Positions 26,899 to 36,409 of a DNA stretch of 64,000 nt are shown here, piece by piece; the stretch's first letter is position 1; every line of letters starts with the position of its first letter. The notes under the pieces are model-generated. The model was given only the letters and a program-made list of their open reading frames with translations, did not search any database and had not been told where the DNA came from. The stretch covers positions 434,001 through 498,000 of the forward strand of contig CAWBPN010000018.1 of assembly GCA_963790715.1 (NCBI GenBank). Direction: 5' to 3'. This stretch comes from DCFW01 sp963790715. GTDB lineage: Bacteria; Bacteroidota; Bacteroidia; Bacteroidales; Bacteroidaceae. Both the position numbers and the translations under genes were made by a program.

Positions 26899-27834
26899 TT
26901 ACTTTCCACTCAATTGATGATATAATGTCAGAGGTATATAATTATATACAAGAAGACATTTATTTTGAGTCGGATCATTATCTCTAACCACAGCTAATTG
27001 CATTGAATTATCTGTCATTGAAAGAATCTTAATACTTCCTCTAGCCGAAACTACCGGTACTCGACTTGCATCCATCAAAATAGAAGTACCCTTAACAGTC
27101 ATTGTGTGATTAACACCGTCCATCATAAACACACCTGTAGAAGTAACGTTCTCAGCACTCCTAACAGCTGTCACATGCAAATTGCTGGAATTAAAAGTCA
27201 TCGTTCCATAATCCATTGCAGGCATCACCCACGTATTACTTGACCAAGCAGGACAATAATTCCATGAATCGGCATCTGCCGGAGCTTTTACACCACCTGA
27301 CACTGTTGCCCAACTATCATATGTGCCATAGAAGTATAACGGTCCATTAAAATTTCCATAACTCATGCCATAAGAATCAAGGTCAAGAACCCAGGTTTTT
27401 GTACCTGTAGTACCGCACAACTTAGTCCACAAGCCGTCAGGATCTACAATCAGTTTTTTATTGGTAGGAAGAGTAAACCTTACCGAATCCGAAGCCTGGC
27501 TTAATCCGCCATCTCCTTCATATTGAATAGCAAATGAATAAACGCCACCATATGGTAAAGTCAATGTATCGCGATTTGTTGCGCTGACAAAATCGTTAGA
27601 TATACCGTTGGTAGCAGAATACACCCACCTTGAAATCATATTCGGGCGATTGTTCACTAACACAATATGATTTAAGTCACCAAGTTGCGTTATAGTGAAA
27701 TCCGTTCCCTCTTTATATGAGGATATGTTAGGACTAGAAGAAGCCATACTGTAAGAATCAGGCGTGCATGATGCCATACATGCGGCAAAGCCTATTAATA
27801 ATGATATAGGTAAAAGTTTTATTTTATTTTTCAT
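26899..27834 (-). CDS. surface lipoprotein of the second SusCD operon (SusE/F-position, PKD-like)
   Basis: A lipobox (CMASC) is followed by an N-terminal beta-sandwich of the PKD type (about 40-120) and a C-terminal region rich in Trp and Gly (about 125-310: WVLDLDSYGMSYG, YGTYDSWATVSGG, CPAWSSNTWVMPAMDYGTMTF). It occupies the place of SusE/SusF-like glycan-binding proteins, third in the operon after SusC and SusD, 22 bases after SusD. It most likely binds polysaccharide on the cell surface. I choose the Met at 27834 because it gives a cleaner signal peptide than the one at 27843. Confidence 0.7.
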   Translation of the reverse strand: MKNKIKLLPISLLIGFAACMASCTPDSYSMASSSPNISSYKEGTDFTITQLGDLNHIVLVNNRPNMISRWVYSATNGISNDFVSATNRDTLTLPYGGVYSFAIQYEGDGGLSQASDSVRFTLPTNKKLIVDPDGLWTKLCGTTGTKTWVLDLDSYGMSYGNFNGPLYFYGTYDSWATVSGGVKAPADADSWNYCPAWSSNTWVMPAMDYGTMTFNSSNLHVTAVRSAENVTSTGVFMMDGVNHTMTVKGTSILMDASRVPVVSARGSIKILSMTDNSMQLAVVRDNDPTQNKCLLVYNYIPLTLYHQLSGK

Positions 27835-27856
27835 AATAATCATTTTTTATAATTTA

Positions 27857-29566
27857 TTACCATCCTGGATTTTGCTTATATACATTGCCTGATAACCCAA
27901 TTTGGTATCCAGGTATCTGGCAGAAACCTCTTTTTGTTTGTATATTGCTCATAACAAAAGAATTTGCAACCGTTACTTTAGCACCATTATTATAAACAAG
28001 AATCGGTGAACTTGAAGTCGTTCCATTATCATAAGCCTTACCCATTTGTGCTGCGACAAAAGCAGTAAGTCCCTGACGCATCAAATCATAATAGTTAATG
28101 CCTTCGCACATAAACTCTTTACGACGCTCTTGCCAAATTTGTGCCGTGGATGGAGTTGACGTAATATCTTGACTTGTACTACCATTATATGCACGTTCAC
28201 GAACTTGATTGAAGTATGAAATTGCATTAGGGCTACCCAATTCCGCTGCCATTAACAATACATCTGCATAACGCACCAAAATCCAGTTTTGATCAGGTGA
28301 AGTTTGCATATTAGCTCCTGAAATTGGATTATTAGCTACATAATATGGGGTACCATCAGGATAAATTACCGGACAATACTTCTTGTTAACATAACCTGTA
28401 TAATCCATACAATCAGTAGTAATCTGAGTGTTATATACACCTATAGACTTACAATCAATGACCGTAGCTGTATCACGAGAATCACCCTGACCGAATTGGT
28501 TTACGGCATTAGGCGTTAATGGACACGCGCCCCAACCTTGTCCATAAGGAGAAGAAGCCGATGCGATATCCCGCATACCGAAATTAACTAAGAATCTATT
28601 TCCATCATTGTAGCCATTTGTCCAACTCTGATCATTATTAAACTTAACTACCCAAAGTATTTCCGGACTGGCTTCATCGTATGTCGTCTTATAAGAATAA
28701 GTATCCTTTGTTTTTCCTGACGTTGTAGTACATGCTGCCGGCCAGAGGTTTTTGAACTTAGGTTCCAATGAGTAATTGCCTGATTTAATTACATCTTCAC
28801 AATAAGCCAATGCTTTAGACTTGGTTAAACCGCCGGGTATCGTACCTCCACCATTCTTATTATAAAATCCGTCATAAAACAAATATACACGAGCCAACAT
28901 CGCTTCAGCGGCATATTTTGTGATACGCCCTAAAGATGTGGTTTTATCTTTGTATTGATTAGCAGGCATGCTATCTGCACAAAATTTCAAATCACTTACA
29001 ATTTGTGCATATGTACTATCGACAGGAGATTGTAGAATAACGGCAGCACTGGGAGCAGTTAATAAAGGTACCTTTTCAAATAAACGAACTAAATCAAAAT
29101 ATTCAAGTCCCCGAATAGCACGTGCTTCAGATTCTGCCACCATTTTATTTTTTACTGACGACCAAGATACACCATTAATAGAAGTGAGAACCATATTACA
29201 ACGATAAATTCCTGCATAATAATCATCCCATAGATCATTAAACAAACTTGTGGCACCAGGATTAATACTAATATCAAAACGATTCATTACACGATCAGAA
29301 AGATCGCTTGGTCCACCTCCTCCCAAACAGTCAGCCGACATAGATTCAGCAGCTTGATAAAAAGTTGGATATGCTCCACCACTCACAGTACCTTGATAAC
29401 CATCATAACAACCTAAAATAGCATAATTAATTTGAGTCTCCGTTTTATAAAACGAAGTTGTATTCAACGATGTTTTTGACGGAGTATCCAAAAAACTATC
29501 ACTACAACCGGCCATTACTAAACCGATTATACTTAGAGCCAATATATTAATTTTAAAATTATTCAT
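27857..29566 (-). CDS. SusD/RagB-family nutrient-binding lipoprotein
   Basis: The open frame reaches back to 29626, but the Met at 29566 begins a proper lipoprotein signal (MNNFKINILALSIIGLVMAGC) and lies 19 bases after the SusC stop. SusD features follow: FLDTPSKTSLNTTSFYKTETQINYAILGCYDG, SEARAIRGLEYFDLVRLFEKVPLL, and the C-terminal WQERRKEFMCEGINYYDLMRQGL with final YKQNPGW. The mature protein caps the partner transporter and binds its glycan. Confidence 0.93.
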   Translation of the reverse strand: MNNFKINILALSIIGLVMAGCSDSFLDTPSKTSLNTTSFYKTETQINYAILGCYDGYQGTVSGGAYPTFYQAAESMSADCLGGGGPSDLSDRVMNRFDISINPGATSLFNDLWDDYYAGIYRCNMVLTSINGVSWSSVKNKMVAESEARAIRGLEYFDLVRLFEKVPLLTAPSAAVILQSPVDSTYAQIVSDLKFCADSMPANQYKDKTTSLGRITKYAAEAMLARVYLFYDGFYNKNGGGTIPGGLTKSKALAYCEDVIKSGNYSLEPKFKNLWPAACTTTSGKTKDTYSYKTTYDEASPEILWVVKFNNDQSWTNGYNDGNRFLVNFGMRDIASASSPYGQGWGACPLTPNAVNQFGQGDSRDTATVIDCKSIGVYNTQITTDCMDYTGYVNKKYCPVIYPDGTPYYVANNPISGANMQTSPDQNWILVRYADVLLMAAELGSPNAISYFNQVRERAYNGSTSQDITSTPSTAQIWQERRKEFMCEGINYYDLMRQGLTAFVAAQMGKAYDNGTTSSSPILVYNNGAKVTVANSFVMSNIQTKRGFCQIPGYQIGLSGNVYKQNPGW

Positions 29567-29585
29567 ATCAATATGTTTTAATAAA

Positions 29586-32500
29586 TTAGAACTTAACATT
29601 AACACCGAACAAATACGTTCTTGCATGAGGATATGTTCCTGTATCTATACCAGAAACCCACGCATCTTGACCGAAACCTACCTCAGGATCCATACCGTCG
29701 AATTTGGTAAATGTATATAGGTTTTGGACCTGAGCATAAATGCGTGCTTCACTGATATATTTACAACTCAATAGTCTGGCGAAATCATATCCGACTGTGA
29801 TATTGGCTATACGAAGGTAATCACCTTTTTGCAAATAATTATCTGAAAAAATTGTCCAGTTACGATCATCATTGGTTAAATGAGGTACTTTATTTGACGT
29901 ACCTTCACCACACCAACGTTTCAAGAAATAAGTAGTATAATTAGACTGAGAAGAACTTCCCCAATTACGATAACCACCGGCTGCAATTTTGAAACCAGCT
30001 GCTCCGATCCAATTGGTTGAGAAATCAAAATTTTTATATGAAAAGCCTGCATTAAAGCCGAAATTATACTTTGGAATACCATTTCCTAAATCGACCTTAT
30101 CTTTGTCATTAATAGTACCGTCATGATCGATATCTACAAATTTTACATCACCTGGTTTTGTAGCAGAGCCGAAAAGAAGGCCATTACCTGCTGCAACCCA
30201 TTTATTGATATCATCTTGGCTTTGGAATATACCGGCAGTCTTATATCCCCAGAAGTAGCCCATTGCATGGTTATCTTGACAACGATAAAATTCTGGTTGG
30301 TTGTTAAACATTATATTTGTTGAACCATGTATTACACCATCGGAAGTAGGAATTTGACCTACATCATTTTTGTTGTAAGCAAAGTTAGCTCCAACATAAT
30401 ATTTTAAATTGCTCCCGATTTTGTCATTCCATGTTAAATTTATTTCCACACCTTTATTTGTAACGTTACCTCCATTTATATAAGGGGCCTGTGCGCCTGC
30501 AGTGCCTATAAGAGGAGCTTGTAATATCCAATTTTTAGTTTTCTTGTCATACCAATCAAAGTTCATACCCAAACGATTCTTTAAGAAACGTGAATCAAAA
30601 CCTATATCAGTTTGTTGAGAAGTTTCCCATTTAAGGCTGTTATTCCCTAAACGAGTCGGGTAAGCGCCATTAGTATTAGCAGGCGTCCCTTTACTACTGC
30701 CTTCAAGGATGCCGCTTCCGGCACCGCCAAAATTATATCCGGCACCAGAAAGCGTAATTGGGGACGCATATAGATAATCGCCAATTGCATTATTTCCTAC
30801 TTGACCCCAGCTGGCACGCAACTTCAAGAAGTCAAGCCAAGAAGCAGTGCTCTTCATAAAATCTTCATTTGTTATAGCCCAACCACCAGATATTGAAGGA
30901 AACCAACCATAACGATGATTTTTAGCAAAACGGGAAGAACCGTCACAACGTAACGTTGCATTTAACATGTATGTTTCATTGTAGTTCCAACCAACACGGC
31001 CGAAATAGGATATACGATGATAATCAACGTCAGGATAGCCTAATGTTGTGGCTGCCGAAGTATTTACAGCATTTTGCAAATAAGCAGTAGTCCACTGGTT
31101 ATATATATCTATCAATGTATTCGTACCATTAAAATTATCACCGCTTTTTCTTTCAACTTCCGTACCTAGCATTGTTGTAAAAGCATTACCGCCAATCTTC
31201 AAATCATAAGTTGCAGTATTTGTCCATAGAATATCATAACCTTTATTAAAAGTTTGATTTACAGTAGCACCTGTAGTTTGCTCATCATTAGGGGTTGATA
31301 TATAATTAGGATTATATGCTCTATAACCTCCGGCATTATAATTAAAGCCTACTAAGGTTTTAAGTCTCAGATTCTTAATCGGTTGAATCTCAGCATATAC
31401 ATTAGCTACCCAATTTTGATTGTCTCTAGCATTATTCTGTCGATAGATACGAGCAACAGGGTTACCGTCATACTGATACCAGTCATTAGAAGTTGAGTAG
31501 TTATAACCATTATTCAAATCATCACGTCCGTCCTGAATATATTCTGACTGAAGAGGAGATGTACTGAAAGCACCTCTCAACCAGTTATTATACATATTAC
31601 CTGTACCAACGCCTCTATTTTTTACGTATGCCAAACTAACATTTTCACCGACTTTTAAGAAATCTCCATATAACTTTTGCTCCATATTAACACGAAAGTT
31701 GTAACGATCATAATTAGAAGCTTTTGGGCCGCCAACAATACCACCTTGATTATAATAACCTAAAGATATGGAGTATGTAGAAGTACTTGTGCCTCCAGTA
31801 ATACCTAAGACGTAATTCTCAGTCTTTGCATTTTTAAACATATCATTCATCCAGTTGGTATTATTTAGATTGCCCTTTGCATCGTAAATGGATTTATAAG
31901 AAGACCAATTATAAGGTTCATTTTCGGAGTTAAGTGCTTGTTCATCCATCAAAGCCATATATTGCTTGGAATCACACATTTTAATCTTTCGTTCTACTCT
32001 TTCACCTCCATAGTAAGCATCGAAAGTAACCTGAGCTTTACCTTCATGCCCCGTCTTAGTAGTTACCAATACAACACCGTTAGCAGCTTGTGCACCATAA
32101 ATAGCTGATGATGCAGCATCCTTCAAAACATCTATGCTCTGAATATCCGCAGGACTAATATTAGTGATATCACCGGGAACACCATCAATCACATATAGAG
32201 GTGCATTTGTAATATTAGAACCTTGGCCACGAATTATAACTTTCATTGCATCACCAGGTTGACCATCATTAGAAATGATACTGACACCCGGTGTTGTTCC
32301 TTGCATCGCCTCCAATGCATTGTTAGTATTCAATTTTACAAGCTCATCGCCCTTAAGTTGAACAGTTGCGCCTGTGTTCAATTTCTTTTTCTGAACACCA
32401 TAACCGATAACTACTACTTCATCCAAGGTCTTATTGCTTTCACTCATCGTAACATTTAGAGAGGGTTGACCCGAATACTTGATTTCCTTATTCGTGTAAC

Positions 32501-32768
32501 CGATGTACGAAAATACGATAGTTTGCCCATCATAAACCTGTAAGGAATATTTACCATCAAAATCGGTAACTGTTCCTGCGCCCTGAGATCCTTTTACAGA
32601 AACGTTCACACCGATAAGCGGTTGATAATCTGTTGCGGATTTCACAATACCTGTTAAGGTCTTTTGAGCCATTAAGCTCATCACCGGTAGTAAGGTTAAT
32701 ACCATTACTAACGCAAGCCTCTGTAAATAATGGATATTTACAGGCTTTTTAAGAAGTGCATTTTCCAT
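29586..32768 (-). CDS. SusC-family TonB-dependent outer-membrane transporter
   Basis: The 1060-residue protein has an extended N-terminus with a membrane-type signal (about 17-35, ending in SLMAQ), a carboxypeptidase-regulatory-like domain (about 37-112), the SusC motif VVVIGYGVQKKK, a plug with IRGQGSNITNAPLYVIDGVPGD and DAASSAIYGAQAANGVVLVTTKTG, and a barrel ending in ARTYLFGVNVKF. It is transcribed with SusD and a surface lipoprotein. A CAAAAGTA box (32838-32845, TACTTTTG on the coding strand) about 70 bases upstream is a likely -7 element. No glycoside hydrolase accompanies the set, so the substrate is unknown. Confidence 0.95.
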   Translation of the reverse strand: MENALLKKPVNIHYLQRLALVMVLTLLPVMSLMAQKTLTGIVKSATDYQPLIGVNVSVKGSQGAGTVTDFDGKYSLQVYDGQTIVFSYIGYTNKEIKYSGQPSLNVTMSESNKTLDEVVVIGYGVQKKKLNTGATVQLKGDELVKLNTNNALEAMQGTTPGVSIISNDGQPGDAMKVIIRGQGSNITNAPLYVIDGVPGDITNISPADIQSIDVLKDAASSAIYGAQAANGVVLVTTKTGHEGKAQVTFDAYYGGERVERKIKMCDSKQYMALMDEQALNSENEPYNWSSYKSIYDAKGNLNNTNWMNDMFKNAKTENYVLGITGGTSTSTYSISLGYYNQGGIVGGPKASNYDRYNFRVNMEQKLYGDFLKVGENVSLAYVKNRGVGTGNMYNNWLRGAFSTSPLQSEYIQDGRDDLNNGYNYSTSNDWYQYDGNPVARIYRQNNARDNQNWVANVYAEIQPIKNLRLKTLVGFNYNAGGYRAYNPNYISTPNDEQTTGATVNQTFNKGYDILWTNTATYDLKIGGNAFTTMLGTEVERKSGDNFNGTNTLIDIYNQWTTAYLQNAVNTSAATTLGYPDVDYHRISYFGRVGWNYNETYMLNATLRCDGSSRFAKNHRYGWFPSISGGWAITNEDFMKSTASWLDFLKLRASWGQVGNNAIGDYLYASPITLSGAGYNFGGAGSGILEGSSKGTPANTNGAYPTRLGNNSLKWETSQQTDIGFDSRFLKNRLGMNFDWYDKKTKNWILQAPLIGTAGAQAPYINGGNVTNKGVEINLTWNDKIGSNLKYYVGANFAYNKNDVGQIPTSDGVIHGSTNIMFNNQPEFYRCQDNHAMGYFWGYKTAGIFQSQDDINKWVAAGNGLLFGSATKPGDVKFVDIDHDGTINDKDKVDLGNGIPKYNFGFNAGFSYKNFDFSTNWIGAAGFKIAAGGYRNWGSSSQSNYTTYFLKRWCGEGTSNKVPHLTNDDRNWTIFSDNYLQKGDYLRIANITVGYDFARLLSCKYISEARIYAQVQNLYTFTKFDGMDPEVGFGQDAWVSGIDTGTYPHARTYLFGVNVKF

Positions 32769-32888
32769 TTACTAGTTCATGTTTTTGATTAATATATTTT
32801 TCTTTATTACATTCCAAGATTTTGGTTTGAAACAATACAAAAGTAGATATAAATTAATTATGACGTTTTTACTTTTGTTTCCTATAAC

Positions 32889-32943
32889 GGTGCGATTTGT
32901 AACCTAAGGTCATTAAATGTTTTTGAATGTGGTGTGATTTGTA
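32889..32943. repeat. pair of 13-base direct repeats upstream of susC
   Basis: GGTGCGATTTGTA (32889-32901) and GGTGTGATTTGTA-like sequence (32931-32943) lie 42 bases apart, four helical turns, just upstream of the presumed susC -7 box. The arrangement suits a dimeric AraC-type activator. The stretch from 32944 to about 33160 shows no other clear signal. Confidence 0.5.
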
Positions 32944-33162
32944 TTCTTTATGCTTTCTAACATATTAATTGTCAATTTAATAACACAAAGACATACAAAT
33001 GATAACGATATTCTCTCTTGTATAAATGTTATTTTCAAGTAATTTATAACCGACACAACTATAGCCGTTTTGGAGAACAAACAAGTCAAGCACTTATGAA
33101 CAATTTACTTATTTAGACAATAAATCTTTATGCTTTAAAGAACAACATATAATTTATATGTT

Positions 33163-33170
33163 TATATTTG
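33163..33170 (+). promoter_or_regulatory. -7 box of the nrdDG transcript
   Basis: TATATTTG matches TAnnTTTG and lies just before the riboswitch, so the RNA would begin near 33177. A good -33 element is not obvious. Confidence 0.55.
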
Positions 33171-33177
33171 CAACGTG

Positions 33178-33370
33178 AAAGCGGTGTTTCTATTATCATT
33201 CATTGGTAATTGAAATTAAAAGGGAACATTGTGCGAATCAATGACTATCCCCGTAGCTGTAAGTTACAAGCATTTAATGCATTCATTCTCAGTTGATTTA
33301 CTTACACCACTGATCTATTTGATTGGGAAGGTACTGAGAAAGTAACGAGTCAGAAGACCTGCCGTTTTTA
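33178..33370 (+). promoter_or_regulatory. cobalamin riboswitch upstream of nrdDG
   Basis: The conserved blocks appear in order: GGTGTTTC (33183), AAAAGGGAAC (33218), GTGCGAATCAATGACT with CCCCGTAGCTGTAAG (33231-33263), ACACCACTGAT (33304), TTGGGAAGGTACTGAG (33323) and the B12 box AGTCAGAAGACCTGCC (33348-33363). Between the aptamer and the start codon lies an imperfect hairpin (about 33412-33442, AAGGGA with TCCCCT) without a T-run, which could act on translation. The class binds adenosylcobalamin or a related cobamide and usually turns expression off. Confidence 0.92.
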
Positions 33371-33491
33371 TAAAATATTCGAGCGTTTCGGGTGGAAAAC
33401 TAAAGAATATAAGGGACATCTTATAAAATCCCCTATCTATTCTCTTGGCTCCATTCTAAATAAAAATTATTGTTTAATTAAATTACTAATT

Positions 33492-35591
33492 ATGAGCAAC
33501 TCAGAAATTTACATCGTTAAACGTGATGGAAAGAAAGAGATTTTCTCTGTGGACAAAATCAAGAATGCAATAGCCAAAGCATTTCTATCTGTAGGTAGCT
33601 TTGCTACTCAAGACATTATTGTAAACATATTAAGTCGCATCAATGTATCCAACGTAATGAGCGTTGAAGAAATTCAGAATCAAGTGGAAATTGCATTGAT
33701 GAATGAAAAATATTTCAAGGTAGCAAAAGCATATATGCTATACAGGCATCAACATGAAGAAGATCGTGAGACATTAAGAAAACTCGATTTCATGATAAAT
33801 TACTGCGACTCTAGTAATCCTGCCTCCGGAAGTAAGTATGATGCCAACGCCAATGTTGAGAATAAAAACATAGCCACTTTAATGGGCGAACTTCCAAAAT
33901 CGAATTTCATCAGACTGAATAGACGTTTATTGACCGATCGCATGAAAGAGATGTATGGCAAAGAAACTGCTGACAAATATATCGACTTGCTAAACCACCA
34001 CTTTATATATAAGAATGATGAAACCAATATGGCTAACTATTGTGCCAGCATCACAATGTACCCATGGCTTATCGCCGGAACTATTGCTATCGGTGGTAAT
34101 TCTACCGTACCAACAAACCTTAAATCGTTTTGCGGTGGATTTATTAATATGGTATTCATGGTATCAAGTATGTTAAGCGGAGCTTGCGCCACACCTGAAT
34201 TCTTAATGTACATGAATTACTTTGTAGGACTGGAATATGGACAGGACTATTATACTCATCCCGATGATATTGTTGATTTGTCTAAAAAACAACGTTCAAT
34301 TGATAAAATAATAACAGATTGTTTCGAACAAATCGTATACTCAATAAACCAACCTACAGGTGCACGTAACTTCCAAGCCGTATTCTGGAACATTTCATAC
34401 TATGACAAATATTACTTTGATAGCCTATTTGGAAATTTCTTCTTCCCTGACGGTTCAAAGCCAGACTGGAATTCACTGAGCTGGTTACAGAAAAGATTTA
34501 TGAAGTGGTTTAATAAAGAGCGTACAAGATCAGTTTTGACGTTCCCTGTTGAAACAATGGCTTTGTTATCTGAAAACGGTGATGCCAAAGATAAAGAATA
34601 CGCTGACTTTACTGCCGAAATGTATTCCGAAGGGCATTCATTCTTCACATACATGAGTGACAGTGCCGATTCTCTTAGCAGTTGCTGCCGTTTACGTAAT
34701 GAGATACAAGATAACGGATTCAGTTATACTTTGGGTGCAGGTGGTGTATCCACCGGTTCAAAAAGTGTTCTCACCATTAACCTGAATCGTACGATACAAG
34801 AGGCTAAACGTAAAGATGTTCCTTATATGCAATTCCTTGAAAAGATTGTGGATTTGGTACATAAAGCGCAAACTGCTTACAATGAGAACTTAAAATACTT
34901 ACAGTCAAAGGGTATGTTACCGTTATTTGATGCCGGATATATAAATATCAACCGCCAATACTTGACCGTAGGAATTAACGGATTGGTAGAAGCTGCCGAA
35001 TTCTTAGGAATAGATATTAATGATAACCCACAATATTTGAAATTCGTACAGGATGTTCTTGGTTTAATTGAAAGATATAATAAGAAATACCGTACTAAAG
35101 AGTTGATGTTCAATTGCGAAATGATACCTGCCGAAAATGTCGGAGTAAAGCATGCCAAGTGGGACAAAGAAGACGGTTATTTCGTACCTCGCGATTGCTA
35201 CAACAGTTACTTTTATGTGGTAGAAGACAACTCTCTGAACATTATTGACAAATTCAAACTTCACGGCCGTAACTACATCGAACATCTTACCGGAGGTTCT
35301 GCTCTTCACATGAATCTTGAAGAACATTTGAGCAAGGAACAATATCGCCAGTTGCTGCGCGTAGCAGCCAAAGAAGGTTGCAACTACTTTACATACAACA
35401 TTCCTAATACGATATGTAATGATTGCGGACATATAGATAAACGTTACTTACATGAATGCCCGAAGTGCCATAGCAAAAACGTTGATTATCTGACCAGAGT
35501 TATCGGATATATGAAGAGAGTTAGTAACTTCTCACAATCAAGGCAGAAGGAGGCTGCTGATAGATACTATGCTAAAGTTTCACAATTATGA
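33492..35591 (+). CDS. nrdD: anaerobic (class III) ribonucleoside-triphosphate reductase
   Basis: The 699-residue enzyme makes deoxyribonucleotides without oxygen or B12. An ATP-cone (about 1-90, YIVKRDGKKEIFSVDKIKNAI) is followed by the barrel with SSCCRL, a C-terminal zinc site (Cys642, Cys645, Cys656, Cys659) and the glycyl-radical motif RVIGY with Gly672. The activase gene nrdG overlaps its end by 23 bases. A cobalamin riboswitch in the leader should repress the pair when B12 is plentiful, which makes sense if the genome also has a B12-dependent class II reductase. Confidence 0.97.
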   Translation: MSNSEIYIVKRDGKKEIFSVDKIKNAIAKAFLSVGSFATQDIIVNILSRINVSNVMSVEEIQNQVEIALMNEKYFKVAKAYMLYRHQHEEDRETLRKLDFMINYCDSSNPASGSKYDANANVENKNIATLMGELPKSNFIRLNRRLLTDRMKEMYGKETADKYIDLLNHHFIYKNDETNMANYCASITMYPWLIAGTIAIGGNSTVPTNLKSFCGGFINMVFMVSSMLSGACATPEFLMYMNYFVGLEYGQDYYTHPDDIVDLSKKQRSIDKIITDCFEQIVYSINQPTGARNFQAVFWNISYYDKYYFDSLFGNFFFPDGSKPDWNSLSWLQKRFMKWFNKERTRSVLTFPVETMALLSENGDAKDKEYADFTAEMYSEGHSFFTYMSDSADSLSSCCRLRNEIQDNGFSYTLGAGGVSTGSKSVLTINLNRTIQEAKRKDVPYMQFLEKIVDLVHKAQTAYNENLKYLQSKGMLPLFDAGYININRQYLTVGINGLVEAAEFLGIDINDNPQYLKFVQDVLGLIERYNKKYRTKELMFNCEMIPAENVGVKHAKWDKEDGYFVPRDCYNSYFYVVEDNSLNIIDKFKLHGRNYIEHLTGGSALHMNLEEHLSKEQYRQLLRVAAKEGCNYFTYNIPNTICNDCGHIDKRYLHECPKCHSKNVDYLTRVIGYMKRVSNFSQSRQKEAADRYYAKVSQL

Positions 35592-36036
35592 TATTGTCTT
35601 TCAGGAAATTCCCGATGAAGTGACGTTGGCAATAAATATATCCAACTGCCCAAATCATTGCAAATCTTGCCACAGCCCTTGGCTATGGGAAGATAAAGGT
35701 AATAATTTATCAGAAGATGTATTGCGTTCACTGCTAGAAAAATACGGTAAAGATATAACTTGCGTATGTTTTATGGGAGGCGATAATAATCCGACAGAAG
35801 TGCAACAACTGGCTGATTATTTACACCAGCAACATGTTTCTCAGGTTAAAGTAGGTTGGTATTCTGGCAAGCCCAATATACCTGAAGATATAAATGAAGA
35901 GTCATTTCAATATATCAAGACCGGTCCTTATGTTGAAGAACTCGGAGGATTAAAATCAAAGGAAACAAACCAACGATTGTATAAAATCGAAGGGACACAA
36001 ATATACGATATTACTTATCGTTTCTGGAAAGAATAA
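35569..36036 (+). CDS. nrdG: anaerobic ribonucleotide reductase activating protein (radical SAM)
   Basis: The 155-residue radical-SAM protein has the cluster motif CPNHCKSC (Cys27, Cys31, Cys34) and CFMGGD, a SAM-contact segment. It makes the glycyl radical on NrdD. It starts inside the nrdD frame, so the two are translationally coupled, and it ends before a very strong terminator. Confidence 0.96.
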   Translation: MLKFHNYDIVFQEIPDEVTLAINISNCPNHCKSCHSPWLWEDKGNNLSEDVLRSLLEKYGKDITCVCFMGGDNNPTEVQQLADYLHQQHVSQVKVGWYSGKPNIPEDINEESFQYIKTGPYVEELGGLKSKETNQRLYKIEGTQIYDITYRFWKE

Positions 36037-36050
36037 GTCAGATATTAATT

Positions 36051-36089
36051 AACAAAAAGGCACTCTTAAAAACAGAGTGCCTTTTTGTT
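36051..36089 (+). terminator. terminator of nrdDG
   Basis: A perfect 16-bp stem (AACAAAAAGGCACTCT / AGAGTGCCTTTTTGTT) with a 7-base loop includes a T-run on both strands, so it may also end the reverse-strand DUF2795 transcript. Confidence 0.92.
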
Positions 36090-36115
36090 ATATGTTATAT
36101 GAACACATTGCCTAA

Positions 36116-36340
36116 TTAATATTCATCCTCATCAAAGAAGAAATCGTCATTAGTTGTTGGATAGTCAGGCCAGATATCTTCAATACTCTCATATACGTCT
36201 CCTTCATCTTCAATTTCTTGTAAATTTTCGATGACTTCAAGTGGTGCACCGGAGCGCACAGCATAATCTATAAGTTCGTCCTTGGTAGCTGGCCAAGGAG
36301 CATCTTCAAGTTTTGATGCTAGTTCCAAAGTCCAATACAT
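36116..36340 (-). CDS. DUF2795 family acidic protein
   Basis: The 74-residue protein has the DUF2795 pattern (WTLELASKLEDAPWPATKDELIDYAVRSGAPLEVIENLQEI) and an acidic tail (DDFFFDEDEY). Function is unknown. A CAAAAATA box (36366-36373, TATTTTTG on the coding strand) lies about 30 bases upstream, so it is probably its own unit. Confidence 0.85.
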   Translation of the reverse strand: MYWTLELASKLEDAPWPATKDELIDYAVRSGAPLEVIENLQEIEDEGDVYESIEDIWPDYPTTNDDFFFDEDEY

Positions 36341-36409
36341 AATAACAAGTATTTTAAATTTTCGGCAAAAATAGAATAAATAATGACACCTTCAACTTTT
36401 TATGCCATT

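Noticed and set aside
30123..30323. small forward frame inside susC
   Set aside because: It is antisense to a conserved barrel region and has no start signal.
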